From positions 26,364 to 90,363 of the forward strand of contig JACERV010000022.1 of the NCBI GenBank assembly GCA_013911065.1: 64,000 nt of DNA, written 5' to 3'. A model generated the notes under the pieces. The model was given only the letters and a program-made list of their open reading frames with translations. It did no database searches and was not told the DNA's origin. This document shows, piece by piece, positions 1 to 8,033 of this stretch. Position 1 is the stretch's first letter. Each line of letters opens with the position of its first letter. The position numbers were made by a program, and so were the translations under genes. Source of the stretch: Ruminococcus sp. GTDB lineage: Bacteria; Bacillota; Clostridia; Lachnospirales; Lachnospiraceae.

Positions 1-1
1 T

Positions 2-1081
2 GATTCAAAGACTCTTTTTTCTGCAATAAATAGAATTATTGTAGTCTTGGCGGAAAATCAGAAAGAAAAAATGATTTCCTATAAAAAAATTCATGGGAAA
101 TTGCATTCCATCGAAGTTTTACCATGCTGTTATGGATACATTGCTTATGTAAAGGCACTTTCTGTTTCTGAGGGAATGAACCCGTTAATTATTTATGAAG
201 AGAAAAATATGGGTAACAGTACCCTAACCAACAGTTCTATATTTGTGGGCAGGAAAATTGAAAAATTAAAACAGCTCTTAGGGACAAAATCTAATATAGT
301 CATCTATGGAGAGCGGGGCACCGGAAAAGAAAGCCTGAAAAAAATTGTATTGAATCAAACGAAAGCCAATAATTACTGGACAATAAACCTGTCAGGTGAA
401 TTTTCAAAATATGAATGGAATAGTTTACTGAATTCCTATACATCGATTCTTTATGATAATGATACTACTTTTTTTATTGAAGGTATTAGCAACTCCAAAA
501 TAGGCTATCTGTATGATTTGATTCATTTTATTGAAAATTTTCCGGTGAGCTCTAATCAGTGGATATTTCTATTGACTGTTAATGAAGATTCGGAGCAGGC
601 TCTTCAGCTTCTATGTGAAGCACCGGGTATTTTGCCGTTTAAACTTGAATCACTAAGAAAACGTTCAGATGAAATCGGCTCACTTATCAGTCTTTATGTC
701 TACGAGTTTAAAACAAGATATAACAAAAATGTCATAGGATTTGAACCGAGTGCTTTAGACTTAATGAAGTCTTATCATTGGCCCGGAAATGTGCGGCAAT
801 TAAAAAAAGCAATTGAAGAAATGGTTGTCTTTACTTCAGGTACCTTTATTTCAAAATGTACTGTTATTGAATATTTAAATCAGGCGGAGAGTGATTGGAA
901 GAATCTGAAAATGGATCAGTCCTTTAACTGGGAAGAAATGAAGGGGAAATCTTTGGAAGAGATTAAAAAATTAGTTATTCAAAAAGCTTTGGCATACAAT
1001 AAGGGGAATAAAACGAAGACTGCGAAGGAGTTACAAATAAGCCGAAGCACACTGTGGAGGTATATAGAAAACCAGATATAG
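2..1081 (+). CDS. Fis/AAA+ family transcriptional regulator, 5'-truncated by the window edge
   Basis: The frame is open to the left edge, so this is the C-terminal part of a larger protein; a TTG at 47 is possible but unlikely as the start. Visible: about 60 residues of an upstream sensor region (PrpR-N-like position), then an AAA+ module with Walker A GERGTGKES and a weak Walker B (FFIEGI). The C-subdomain carries the conserved HWPGNVRQL, and a Fis-type HTH (KTAKELQISRSTLWRYI) ends the protein. The GAFTGA loop that contacts sigma-54 is absent, so classical sigma-54 activation is doubtful; a TyrR-like sigma-70 regulator is an alternative. It sits directly upstream of the corrinoid methyltransferase operon, which it probably controls (inference). 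Regulator class is fairly certain, the signal unknown. Confidence 0.8.
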   Translation, partial: DSKTLFSAINRIIVVLAENQKEKMISYKKIHGKLHSIEVLPCCYGYIAYVKALSVSEGMNPLIIYEEKNMGNSTLTNSSIFVGRKIEKLKQLLGTKSNIVIYGERGTGKESLKKIVLNQTKANNYWTINLSGEFSKYEWNSLLNSYTSILYDNDTTFFIEGISNSKIGYLYDLIHFIENFPVSSNQWIFLLTVNEDSEQALQLLCEAPGILPFKLESLRKRSDEIGSLISLYVYEFKTRYNKNVIGFEPSALDLMKSYHWPGNVRQLKKAIEEMVVFTSGTFISKCTVIEYLNQAESDWKNLKMDQSFNWEEMKGKSLEEIKKLVIQKALAYNKGNKTKTAKELQISRSTLWRYIENQI

Positions 1082-1154
1082 AAACATCTCATAAGTATAT
1101 GTGTTTTTTCGATTTGAAGATTACAGGGGTATATGCTACTTTTATAGAAGTAAG

Positions 1155-1312
1155 GCATATAGTGATGACAGAAGTCATTGAAAAGGGAATCCGGTGAGAG
1201 TCCGGAACAGCCCCCTCTACTGTGTGATGGACGATAATTCTAATAAGCCACTTAAATATTTGGGGAAGGCAGAATTAAAGGAAGATATCAAGTCAGGAGA
1301 CCTGCTATATGT
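1155..1312 (+). promoter_or_regulatory. Cobalamin (adenosylcobalamin-type) riboswitch aptamer
   Basis: The conserved core is present in order: GAAAAGGGAA near 1180, CCGGTGAGAGTCCGGAACAG, CCCCCTCTACTGTG, the B12-box region AGCCACT (1246) with GGGGAAGGC, and AAGTCAGGAGACCTGC at the 3' side. P1 can form between GCATATAG (1155-1162) and CTATATGT (1305-1312); P2 is ATGAC-agaa-GTCAT. An upstream strand near 1129 could pair with the 5' P1 strand as an alternative fold. It lies in the leader of cobW and a corrinoid-dependent operon, as expected for B12-controlled expression. A 91-codon open frame across it is an artefact. Confidence 0.93.
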
Positions 1313-1337
1313 GAAAGATTCTTTTCGGTGGGGAAAG

Positions 1338-1359
1338 AACAGTGATTACGCTGTTTTTT
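1338..1359 (+). terminator. Intrinsic terminator of the cobalamin riboswitch
   Basis: AACAGTG-ATTA-CGCTGTT forms a 7-bp stem (one G-T pair) followed directly by a T-run, 26 nt after the aptamer. This is the likely expression platform: B12-bound aptamer favours termination. A second stem, CTGCAC/GTGCAG (1360-1378), follows before the cobW ribosome-binding site and could add translational control. Confidence 0.75.
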
Positions 1360-1414
1360 CTGCACCTTTTTTGTGCAGCAAAACAACTAATATACAGCAG
1401 CAAAAGGAGAGCAT

Positions 1415-2356
1415 ATGGAAATTCAAATTATATCCGGATTTTTGGGCACTGGGAAAACCACCTTTTTAAATCAATACCTTCCCTTGTTGGATAGGAAAAC
1501 AGTAGTGATAGAAAATGAATTTGGTGATGTAGGCATAGATGGTGAACTGATAAAGGGAGATATCCCGGTACGGGAAATCTATGCAGGATGTATTTGCTGC
1601 AGTTTATCAGTAGAGTTTCGTGAAGGGATATGTGAGATTGAGAAAAAATTTCATCCAGATAGAATCTTAATTGAACCTTCTGGTGTGGGGAGGCTTTCAG
1701 ATGTAATAAATGCTTGTGAAAAAGCAAGAGTAAAGGATGGTGTGGATGTAAATGTGACGAAGCTGATTTCCATGGTAGATATTGTGGCTTTCGAAGAATG
1801 TGCAGATTACTTTGGAAGTTTTTACCTGGACCAGATTCAACATGGAAGATTATTACTACTTAGCAATTTAGAAGGAATCGGAAAAACCGAAAAAATAGAA
1901 CAGATAGAGCGGATTCGAGAAAAAAACCCGGATGCAATTATATATGAAGGGGATTGGAGGGAATTAGATGAGGAAGCATTGCTGACGCTGGTAGATATGG
2001 CGGAGAATTACACCGATCATCCAGAGGTTGTTGTTCAGCAGCCAATTCCGGCAGATAAAGTTTTTTCCAGCCTAAGTTTTATAAATCCAGGAGTGAAAAC
2101 AGTTGACCAAATAAAAAAAGCAATAGCAATGTTGAAAAATCAGGAGTATGGACAAGTCCTTCGGATAAAAGGAATTCTGCAAGTTGATACAGGTGAGGTG
2201 CTTCAGGTGGATGCAACGCCTCATTATAGTAGATATCAGAGCGCAGCAAATAGTAATAGAGATGAGAAAGAAAATAAACTTATATTAATTGGCTGCAATT
2301 TAGAGCAAGAGAAGATAAGAGAATTATTTTATCCGGGAATGAAGGAGGAAAAATGA
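1415..2356 (+). CDS. CobW/P47K-family GTP-binding metallochaperone-like protein
   Basis: The 313-aa protein begins with the CobW G-domain: Walker A GFLGTGKTT at residues 8-16 and the metal-binding CxCC motif (GCICCS). A C-terminal CobW_C-like segment is recognisable (RIKGILQVDTG). The family hydrolyses GTP and delivers metals (Zn, Co or Fe) to client enzymes. Here it is the first gene after a cobalamin riboswitch and overlaps the next methyltransferase gene by 4 bp. A role in metallating the zinc-dependent URO-D-type methyltransferases or in corrinoid supply is plausible (inference). The ATG follows AAAGGAGA. Confidence 0.88.
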   Translation: MEIQIISGFLGTGKTTFLNQYLPLLDRKTVVIENEFGDVGIDGELIKGDIPVREIYAGCICCSLSVEFREGICEIEKKFHPDRILIEPSGVGRLSDVINACEKARVKDGVDVNVTKLISMVDIVAFEECADYFGSFYLDQIQHGRLLLLSNLEGIGKTEKIEQIERIREKNPDAIIYEGDWRELDEEALLTLVDMAENYTDHPEVVVQQPIPADKVFSSLSFINPGVKTVDQIKKAIAMLKNQEYGQVLRIKGILQVDTGEVLQVDATPHYSRYQSAANSNRDEKENKLILIGCNLEQEKIRELFYPGMKEEK

Positions 2357-3225
2357 TGAATGGCATTAAAGATTTCAACTGTTCATACGACAATTCTGTG
2401 GGCATAAATGAGGCAGTGACAAAGGAGTTAAACCTAAAATTCCCCGAAGCATACAAATATGGGGAATCCATGGCAGATATAGCAAAAGCTTTAAAGAAAC
2501 ATGATGGGGCAGATTTTTGTGAGCTTCCCTTTTGCCATACAGTGGAGGCAGAAGCTATGGGTGGCCTTGTCAATTATGGAAACGATAAAATCGGCCCAAG
2601 GGCAAAGGAGTATATTTGTACAGATATAGAGGAATTACTGGAACTTCCTGAGATTGACTATTCAAAAGGCCGTATCCACGAAGTTTTGCTGGCTTGCCGT
2701 CACTTGCGGGAACAAGGAGAGAATGTGGTTTTAGAGGTGGCCGGCCCATTTACGATTCTCAATGTACTCATTGATGCCAGATATGTATTTAAGGGAATGC
2801 GTAAAAAGCCAGAAGTCATGAAAAAAGTATATGAAAAGTTTGAAAAAGAGATATTGCGCTATATTAAAGAGGCACAAAAGTACGGAGTAAACTTAATCAG
2901 TTATGCGGACTCTTCCGGCGGTGTCAATATTCTTGGTCCTAAAATAGCGGAGCAGGTAGTAGAAGAGTTTACATATCCATTCTTGAAAGAAGTGGAGACA
3001 TTAGTTGGAGATTCGGCAATTGTACTGCTTTGTCCAAAGACAACGTTTGCCCTGCTTGGGACAAGTAAAGCTGAATTTGAGGACGTAGAATTGGAAGAGC
3101 CAATGAAATATGGACAGGGGTGTATACATTTGATAGGTAAAGAGAAATTTGCCGGGCAAATGTGCATCAAAAACATTGGATACAGATTGGAAAGTAAAAA
3201 AATAAAGGCAGTAAAGCTTTTATAA
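2353..3225 (+). CDS. Short URO-D-fold (MtaA/CmuA family) methyltransferase paralog with altered zinc site
   Basis: At 290 aa it is about 50 residues shorter than the two paralogs downstream (357 and 338 aa). Family landmarks: AEAMGG, EVAGPFTILNVL, SYADSSGG and LGPKIAEQV. Where the paralogs have His-x-Cys (HICG), this protein has LLCP: C227 is kept, but the His position is Leu225. The terminal Cys-Gly segment of the paralogs is also not evident. It may be a non-catalytic partner, a methyltransferase with a different metal site, or a substrate-specialised subunit. Start: ATG at 2353 overlaps the cobW stop; an ATG at 2356 has better spacing from GGAGG. Confidence 0.8.
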   Translation: MMNGIKDFNCSYDNSVGINEAVTKELNLKFPEAYKYGESMADIAKALKKHDGADFCELPFCHTVEAEAMGGLVNYGNDKIGPRAKEYICTDIEELLELPEIDYSKGRIHEVLLACRHLREQGENVVLEVAGPFTILNVLIDARYVFKGMRKKPEVMKKVYEKFEKEILRYIKEAQKYGVNLISYADSSGGVNILGPKIAEQVVEEFTYPFLKEVETLVGDSAIVLLCPKTTFALLGTSKAEFEDVELEEPMKYGQGCIHLIGKEKFAGQMCIKNIGYRLESKKIKAVKLL

Positions 3226-3242
3226 TAAAGGAGGACTTTTTT

Positions 3243-4316
3243 ATGCACAAACAGGATAAGATGACCCCGATGGAACGCTTGAATGCGTTTATGACCGGAC
3301 AGCCTATGGATAGAATTCTGGCTATCCCTGTAGCTTGTTCCATGTCGGGAAGAGCTTGTGGGATGACCCATAAGACAAAAAGAAGTACAGCGGAAAATGA
3401 AGCGCAGGCGCAAATTGCATGTTATGAACGGTTTGGAAACGACTTGCTGATTGCAGAATATGGCCTGCATGGAGTTGGAATGGCATTGGGAAGCAAGATG
3501 AGTGATCCGGAGGATTCTGTACCCGCAATTTTAGAATATGCGCTTGAAAATTTGGCGGATGTGGATAAACTGGACCCTTCTTTACTGAGTTTAGAAAAGG
3601 ATGAGAAATTCCGCCTGCATCTTGAAACTGTAAAAATTCTTGTGGAAAAAATGGGCAGTGAAATACCTACAGGAGTGCTGATTTCAGGACCGTTTACTGC
3701 GGTATCCAGCGTCTATAAGACAGAATATCTGCTCAGAGCAACCCGGAAAGATAAAGAAAACCTGCATAAGCTGCTTCGGTTTTGCACTGACGGATTGAAA
3801 AAAATATACAGAGAATTCGTTGGGGCAGGGGCCATGATTTTGTTCTGTGATCCGATTGCATCAGGGACAATTATCAGCAGGAAACAGTATCTGGAATTCG
3901 TATTGCCGTACACAAAGGAATTGATGCAGGAGATTCATGATGCAGGCGGTATGGTATGTTATCACATATGCGGCGATACAACGAGTATTGTGGAAGATAT
4001 GGTGGAGTCAGGCTGTGATATGCTGAGTATTGATAACAAAGTGGATTTAAAACGTACAAAAGAGCGGATTGGTGATAAAGTACCTCTTCTGGGGAATGTA
4101 GATCCTGTGGAAATTTTAATTTTAGGCGGACCAAAAGAAGTAGAATTGTCTGTGAAAAAATGTATTATGGACGCTTACGACAGCAAATGTGGATATATTC
4201 TGGCTTCGGGCTGTGATTTGAACGGAGATGTGCCGCTGGAAAACTTGGATGTGTTTATGGAAAGTGCAAGAAAATATGGAAAATATCCAGTAGGGCCGCA
4301 AAACTGGGAAGCATAG
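3243..4316 (+). CDS. URO-D-fold methyltransferase (MtaA/CmuA family)
   Basis: 357 aa, usual length for cobamide-dependent methyltransferases with the uroporphyrinogen decarboxylase TIM-barrel fold. Probable zinc ligands are visible: H241 and C243 (YHICG) and C324 (ASGCDL). GPFTAVSS and the LGNVDP segment are family landmarks. Such enzymes move a methyl group between a donor (methoxy-aromatic, methylamine, chloromethane) or thiol acceptor and a corrinoid protein. A corrinoid protein gene follows 29 bp downstream. Whether this is the substrate-side enzyme (MT-I) or the acceptor-side enzyme cannot be told from sequence. It is unlikely to be HemE, given the operon and the zinc motif. Strong AAAGGAGG site. 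Confidence 0.87.
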   Translation: MHKQDKMTPMERLNAFMTGQPMDRILAIPVACSMSGRACGMTHKTKRSTAENEAQAQIACYERFGNDLLIAEYGLHGVGMALGSKMSDPEDSVPAILEYALENLADVDKLDPSLLSLEKDEKFRLHLETVKILVEKMGSEIPTGVLISGPFTAVSSVYKTEYLLRATRKDKENLHKLLRFCTDGLKKIYREFVGAGAMILFCDPIASGTIISRKQYLEFVLPYTKELMQEIHDAGGMVCYHICGDTTSIVEDMVESGCDMLSIDNKVDLKRTKERIGDKVPLLGNVDPVEILILGGPKEVELSVKKCIMDAYDSKCGYILASGCDLNGDVPLENLDVFMESARKYGKYPVGPQNWEA

Positions 4317-4345
4317 AACCGAATAGAGAACAGGAGGATGAACAA

Positions 4346-4996
4346 ATGGGTAAAAAAGAAGAGTATCTGAAAAGATTATCAGATGGAGTTGTTGAAATGG
4401 AAGAGGATGATGTGGCGGAGGCGTGTCAGGAATATTTAGACGCAGGCTATCCGGCATTTGATGGTATTATGGGAGGGCTTGTAGATGGTATGAATCGTGC
4501 CAGCCAGCTTTATGAGGAAGAGGAGTATTTTGTAACGGATGTGCTTCTTTGTTCAGATGCGATGTATGCGGGGCTTGACATCTTGCGCCCACATTTGCCG
4601 GACGAGGATGGAGAGACAAAGAAAAAAGGTGTTATTGGAGTCGTAGAAGGCGATACCCACGATATTGGAAAGAACCTTGTGAAAATCATGTTGGAAACAG
4701 CAGGATTTGAGATGACGGATTTAGGGCGGGATGTGCCGCTTCAAAAGTTTGTAGACACTGCAGAAGAAAAGAATGCGGATATGATATGTATGTCTACTTT
4801 AATGACAACTACGATGGGGGGCATGGAGACCGTAATTCACATGCTGGAAGAAGCTGGTCTGAGGGAACAGGTAAAAGTGCTGATTGGCGGCGGCCCTATT
4901 TCTCAAAAATATGCAGACAAAATAGGTGCAGACGGTTATTCTGCCAATGCGGTGGAAGCAGTAAAACTTGCCAAAAGGCTTTTAAACATAATATAG
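4346..4996 (+). CDS. Corrinoid (cobalamin-binding) methyl-carrier protein, MtaC/MtbC type
   Basis: 216 aa with the standard two domains: an N-terminal helical cap (residues 1-85) and a C-terminal B12-binding Rossmann domain. The base-off/His-on motif DxHxxG is GDTHDIG with H105 as the lower axial ligand; the SxL motif (MSTLMTTT) and the GG loop (IGGGPIS) are also present. It carries the methyl group as methyl-Co(III) between methyltransferases. It is the only corrinoid protein in the operon and lies between two URO-D-type methyltransferase genes, so both presumably dock on it. Confidence 0.93.
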   Translation: MGKKEEYLKRLSDGVVEMEEDDVAEACQEYLDAGYPAFDGIMGGLVDGMNRASQLYEEEEYFVTDVLLCSDAMYAGLDILRPHLPDEDGETKKKGVIGVVEGDTHDIGKNLVKIMLETAGFEMTDLGRDVPLQKFVDTAEEKNADMICMSTLMTTTMGGMETVIHMLEEAGLREQVKVLIGGGPISQKYADKIGADGYSANAVEAVKLAKRLLNII

Positions 4997-5006
4997 GAGA
5001 AAAGAT

Positions 5007-6023
5007 ATGATGACACCAAAAGAACGGTTGCAATTGGTATTAGAAAAGAAGCATGTTGACAGGCCGCCCTGCATTTGCCCAGGAGGTATGATGAATATGG
5101 TGACTGCCGGGCTTATGGATGCAGCAAACGTTTATATGCCCGATGCGCATACGGATGCAAGGAAAATGGCAGACTTGGCGAAGGCAGTATATGAAAAAGA
5201 CTGCTTTGAGAACTATGGGATTCCTTTTTGTATGACGGTTGAGGCAGAAGAGATGGGAGCAAAAGTGGACTTTGGTTCTACTGTTTATGAACCTCATGTA
5301 GTAGCGTATGTGATTGATACGGTGTGCAGCTGGGATAAGCTTCCCAGATTGGATTGTAACAATGGAAGGGCAAAAGTGGTACTGGATGCCATTCGCATAT
5401 TAAGAGAGGAAACAGAGGGCGTTCCAATTGTCGGAAACCTGACAGGCCCTATCAGCACCGCCAGCTCTATTATGGAGCCTGTTATCTTTTATAAGGAACT
5501 CCGCAAGAAAAATGCAGATGCACATGCATATATGGAGTTTATTACAGATCAGCTTATGGCGTTTGGGAGAGCTCAGATTGAGGCCGGAGCAGATGTGATT
5601 GCAATTTCAGATCCCAGCGGTACGGGAGAAATTATGGGGCCCAAGTATTTTCAGGAATTTGCAGTTACATACTTAAACAAATTGTTAGATGGATTGCAGA
5701 AGGAAAAGATGGGAACCATTGTACACATTTGCGGACAAATGAATCCGGTATACAAGGAAGTAAATCAGGTACATAGTGATATACTTAGTTTTGATTCTGT
5801 TGTGCCAATGAGGGAAGCGAGAGAACACTTGCAGGAGCGTATCCTAATGGGGAATGTCAGCACCTATGCATTAGAATTTGCAGATCCGGAAAAGGTAAAA
5901 GCGCTGACTAGAAATTGTATGAAAAATGGTTCTAATATCATATCACCGGCTTGCGGACTGGGTATGAAGTCGCCGCTGGTAAATGTACAGGCTATTTTAG
6001 AGTGTCTGAAAGAGGAGGCGTAA
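5007..6023 (+). CDS. URO-D-fold methyltransferase (MtaA/CmuA family), second full-length copy
   Basis: 338 aa, close to MtaA length. Probable zinc ligands are H240 and C242 (VHICG) and C316 (PACGLG). Also visible: VEAEEMGAKVDFG near residue 75, GNLTGPISTASS near 137 and ISDPSGTGEIMGP. It starts 10 bp after the corrinoid protein and is followed at once by the reactivase gene. Together with the 3243-4316 enzyme it would make a donor/acceptor methyltransferase pair around one corrinoid protein. No pterin-binding (MetH/DHPS-type) methyltransferase is present, so the final acceptor is open. ATG at 5007 or 5010. Confidence 0.87.
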   Translation: MMTPKERLQLVLEKKHVDRPPCICPGGMMNMVTAGLMDAANVYMPDAHTDARKMADLAKAVYEKDCFENYGIPFCMTVEAEEMGAKVDFGSTVYEPHVVAYVIDTVCSWDKLPRLDCNNGRAKVVLDAIRILREETEGVPIVGNLTGPISTASSIMEPVIFYKELRKKNADAHAYMEFITDQLMAFGRAQIEAGADVIAISDPSGTGEIMGPKYFQEFAVTYLNKLLDGLQKEKMGTIVHICGQMNPVYKEVNQVHSDILSFDSVVPMREAREHLQERILMGNVSTYALEFADPEKVKALTRNCMKNGSNIISPACGLGMKSPLVNVQAILECLKEEA

Positions 6024-6024
6024 G

Positions 6025-7623
6025 ATGGCTGAAATCATCTTCAAACAAAGGGCGGGGTGCATTTCCTGCTCTGATGGAGACAATCTGATGCAAGTATTGT
6101 TGGATGCCGGGATTTTTGTTGATAACCCATGCAGCGGAAAAGGACTTTGTGGAAAATGCAAAGTAAGAGTGCTGTCAGGGAATCCTTCCGTCATGTCGGA
6201 TACAGAGAAAAAGCTGCTGAAGCAGGAGGAGATAGTATCAGGCGTTCGGCTGTCATGTCTTACAGAGGTGTCAGGACACATGGAAATTGAGCTGCTGCAA
6301 AAAGAAGGTCAGCACAAAGTGCTGACAAAAGGCTATATCCCGGAATTTGACAAGGACAGCTTTGAGGAAGGATACGGAATTTGCATTGATATTGGTACCA
6401 CAACAGTTGTCACAGCACTAATTGATTTGTGTACAGGGGAAGAACTTGCAGATGCTTCCATGATTAATGCCCAGAAACATTATGGCCTGGATGTTTTGAC
6501 CAGAATCACATACGAATATGAAAACCCGGAAAATGGAGCAGAAAAACTGCAGAAGGCCATTGTAAATTCTATTAATGGAATGATAGAAGAAGTATGCCGG
6601 GAAGCAGAAGTTGATAAATCTAAAATTTTGGAAATAGATGTGGCAGCAAACTGCACTATGCTTCATATGCTGCTTGGAGTGGATGCAAGAAGTATTGGGA
6701 AGTCTCCATATAAGCCGCAATTTTTGAAAGCCCAGGAATTATTTGCGAGAAAGATTGGAATTCAGGCGGGACACGGTACAAAGCTATACTGTCTGCCGTC
6801 GGTATCTGGTTACATAGGAGCAGATATTGTGGCTGGGGCATATGTGTGCAGATTGCAGGAAGAGGCTCGTAATGTCTTATTTATTGATATTGGTACCAAT
6901 GGTGAAATCGTGCTTGCAAGCAAAGGAAGAATTTTATGCTGCTCCTGTGCTGCGGGACCTGCACTGGAAGGGATGAATATCAGCTCGGGGATGCGGGCAT
7001 CTGAAGGTGCAATAGAAGATGTAAAGATAAGAGAGAAGGGGATTGTATTACAGACCATTGGTGACCGGGAACCGATCGGGATATGTGGAAGCGGAATTTT
7101 GGCTGTTGTAAAAGAATTGCTGGCAACTGGAATTGTGAAAAAGACGGGAGTATTTGTAAAAAAAGAAAAGCTTCCTGAAACGGATTACCGGTATCCCATG
7201 ATTCGCCTAAATGGTACAAAGCGTGAGCTGATTCTGCATAAGGAACCTGAACTGCTAGTAACCCAGGGGGACGTAAGGCAGGTTCAACTGGCGAAAGGCG
7301 CTATTTTGTCTGGCTTTATGGCGTTACTAAATAAAGCAGGTATTCATATGGAGGATTTGAATAAGGTGATGATAGCCGGTCAGTTTGGAGCACATCTTCC
7401 GGCAGAGTCGTTGATAGGAACGGGTATCTTGCCAAATGCGGTGAAAGACAAACTGGAGTATGTGGGAAATTCATCGAAGACAGGCGCATATATGACATTA
7501 ATGTCTAAGAAGGTAAAGCGGGAAATAGAGGCCCTGGCAGAACGAATGGAGTATATGGAATTGGCAGAAACAGAAAACTATGAGCGGATATTTACGGAAT
7601 GTATGATATTTCCGGAAATATAA
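6025..7623 (+). CDS. RACE-type corrinoid protein reductive activase (2Fe-2S + ASKHA/DUF4445)
   Basis: 532 aa. The N-terminal 2Fe-2S ferredoxin domain has C36-x5-C42-x2-C45 and C78. A linker leads to an ASKHA-type ATPase with phosphate-binding loops GICIDIGTTTV (about residue 113) and VLFIDIGTNGEIVLAS, plus a C-terminal AGQFGAHLP segment. The family reduces inactive Co(II) corrinoid to Co(I) at the cost of ATP, which corrinoid methyltransferase systems need after accidental oxidation. It is the last gene of the operon, 1 bp after the preceding stop, with a terminator at 7695. Confidence 0.93.
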   Translation: MAEIIFKQRAGCISCSDGDNLMQVLLDAGIFVDNPCSGKGLCGKCKVRVLSGNPSVMSDTEKKLLKQEEIVSGVRLSCLTEVSGHMEIELLQKEGQHKVLTKGYIPEFDKDSFEEGYGICIDIGTTTVVTALIDLCTGEELADASMINAQKHYGLDVLTRITYEYENPENGAEKLQKAIVNSINGMIEEVCREAEVDKSKILEIDVAANCTMLHMLLGVDARSIGKSPYKPQFLKAQELFARKIGIQAGHGTKLYCLPSVSGYIGADIVAGAYVCRLQEEARNVLFIDIGTNGEIVLASKGRILCCSCAAGPALEGMNISSGMRASEGAIEDVKIREKGIVLQTIGDREPIGICGSGILAVVKELLATGIVKKTGVFVKKEKLPETDYRYPMIRLNGTKRELILHKEPELLVTQGDVRQVQLAKGAILSGFMALLNKAGIHMEDLNKVMIAGQFGAHLPAESLIGTGILPNAVKDKLEYVGNSSKTGAYMTLMSKKVKREIEALAERMEYMELAETENYERIFTECMIFPEI

Positions 7624-7920
7624 TTATATTTAAAGCCTCTAAGTTATATCTCTATTCATAAGGCTCTTAACAAAAATCTAAATGATAAAGATGCACAGGG
7701 TTGATTGTTTAATCAATCCTGTTTTTATATTGACATCTGTTGTAATCTCGTAATTCGTACGAAATCCCAAAGATTTATGTTTCCAGAGGGCATCCGCTTT
7801 TTCAAGTTCAAAGTAATAGTTGGCGCAAAGAGTGAGATACATATCATGGAGTTCAAAACCCGGCTGCTCCATGAACGAAAGATACCGGGCTAACTTAAAT
7901 AAAATTGTGCAAAATGCATA
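7624..7920 (-). other. Intergenic stretch with an unrecognised open frame remnant (minus strand)
   Basis: No convincing gene lies between the reactivase and the PfkB promoter. On the minus strand a frame is open from about 7917 down to 7678 (a 64-codon stretch from an ATG at 7872). It has protein-like composition (KADALWKHKSLGFRTNYEI) but no ribosome-binding site, and its 3' end runs through the terminator at 7695-7726. It may be the decayed tail of a lost gene; the family is not recognised. Confidence 0.25.
7695..7726 (+). terminator. Intrinsic terminator of the corrinoid methyltransferase operon
   Basis: ACAGGGTTGATT and AATCAATCCTGT pair over 12 bp (one G-T) around a GTTT loop, followed by TTTT. 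It lies 72 bp after the reactivase stop. Confidence 0.85.
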
Positions 7921-7953
7921 TTACAAATGTCACAAGTTAATATATTGTTGTAA
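7921..7953 (+). promoter_or_regulatory. Operator-like element upstream of the PfkB kinase promoter
   Basis: TTACAAATGTCAC is followed 14 nt later by TTGTAA, about 50 bp before the -35 box. The same TTACAAATGT-x-AC sequence and a TTGTA element recur at 10779-10812, about 55 bp before a -35-like TTGACA in front of the sugar-binding protein gene. The conserved distance suggests an activator site. The LuxR-type regulator encoded at 16893 is the natural candidate (inference). Confidence 0.5.
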
Positions 7954-7971
7954 CAAATACACAGAAAAATA

Positions 7972-8000
7972 TTGACTTTTTTTTATCTAATGTCTATGAT
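7972..8000 (+). promoter_or_regulatory. Sigma-A promoter of the kinase/aldolase/isomerase operon
   Basis: TTGACT (7972-7977), 17-bp spacer, TATGAT (7995-8000). Because transcription would begin near 8007, the in-frame ATG at 8001 cannot be the start of the following gene; 8034 is used instead. Confidence 0.75.
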
Positions 8001-8033
8001 ATGAGTATTGTTGAAAGGAAAAAGGAGGGGCTT

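Noticed and set aside
1194..1469. 91-codon open frame before cobW
   Set aside because: It translates the cobalamin riboswitch core and its terminator and overlaps cobW; no RBS.
7678..7872. 64-codon minus-strand frame as an intact gene
   Set aside because: No RBS, no upstream start and overlap with an operon terminator; kept only as a possible remnant.
8001..8033. Upstream ATG extension of the PfkB kinase
   Set aside because: It starts right behind the promoter -10; the AAAGGAGGGG site fits the ATG at 8034.
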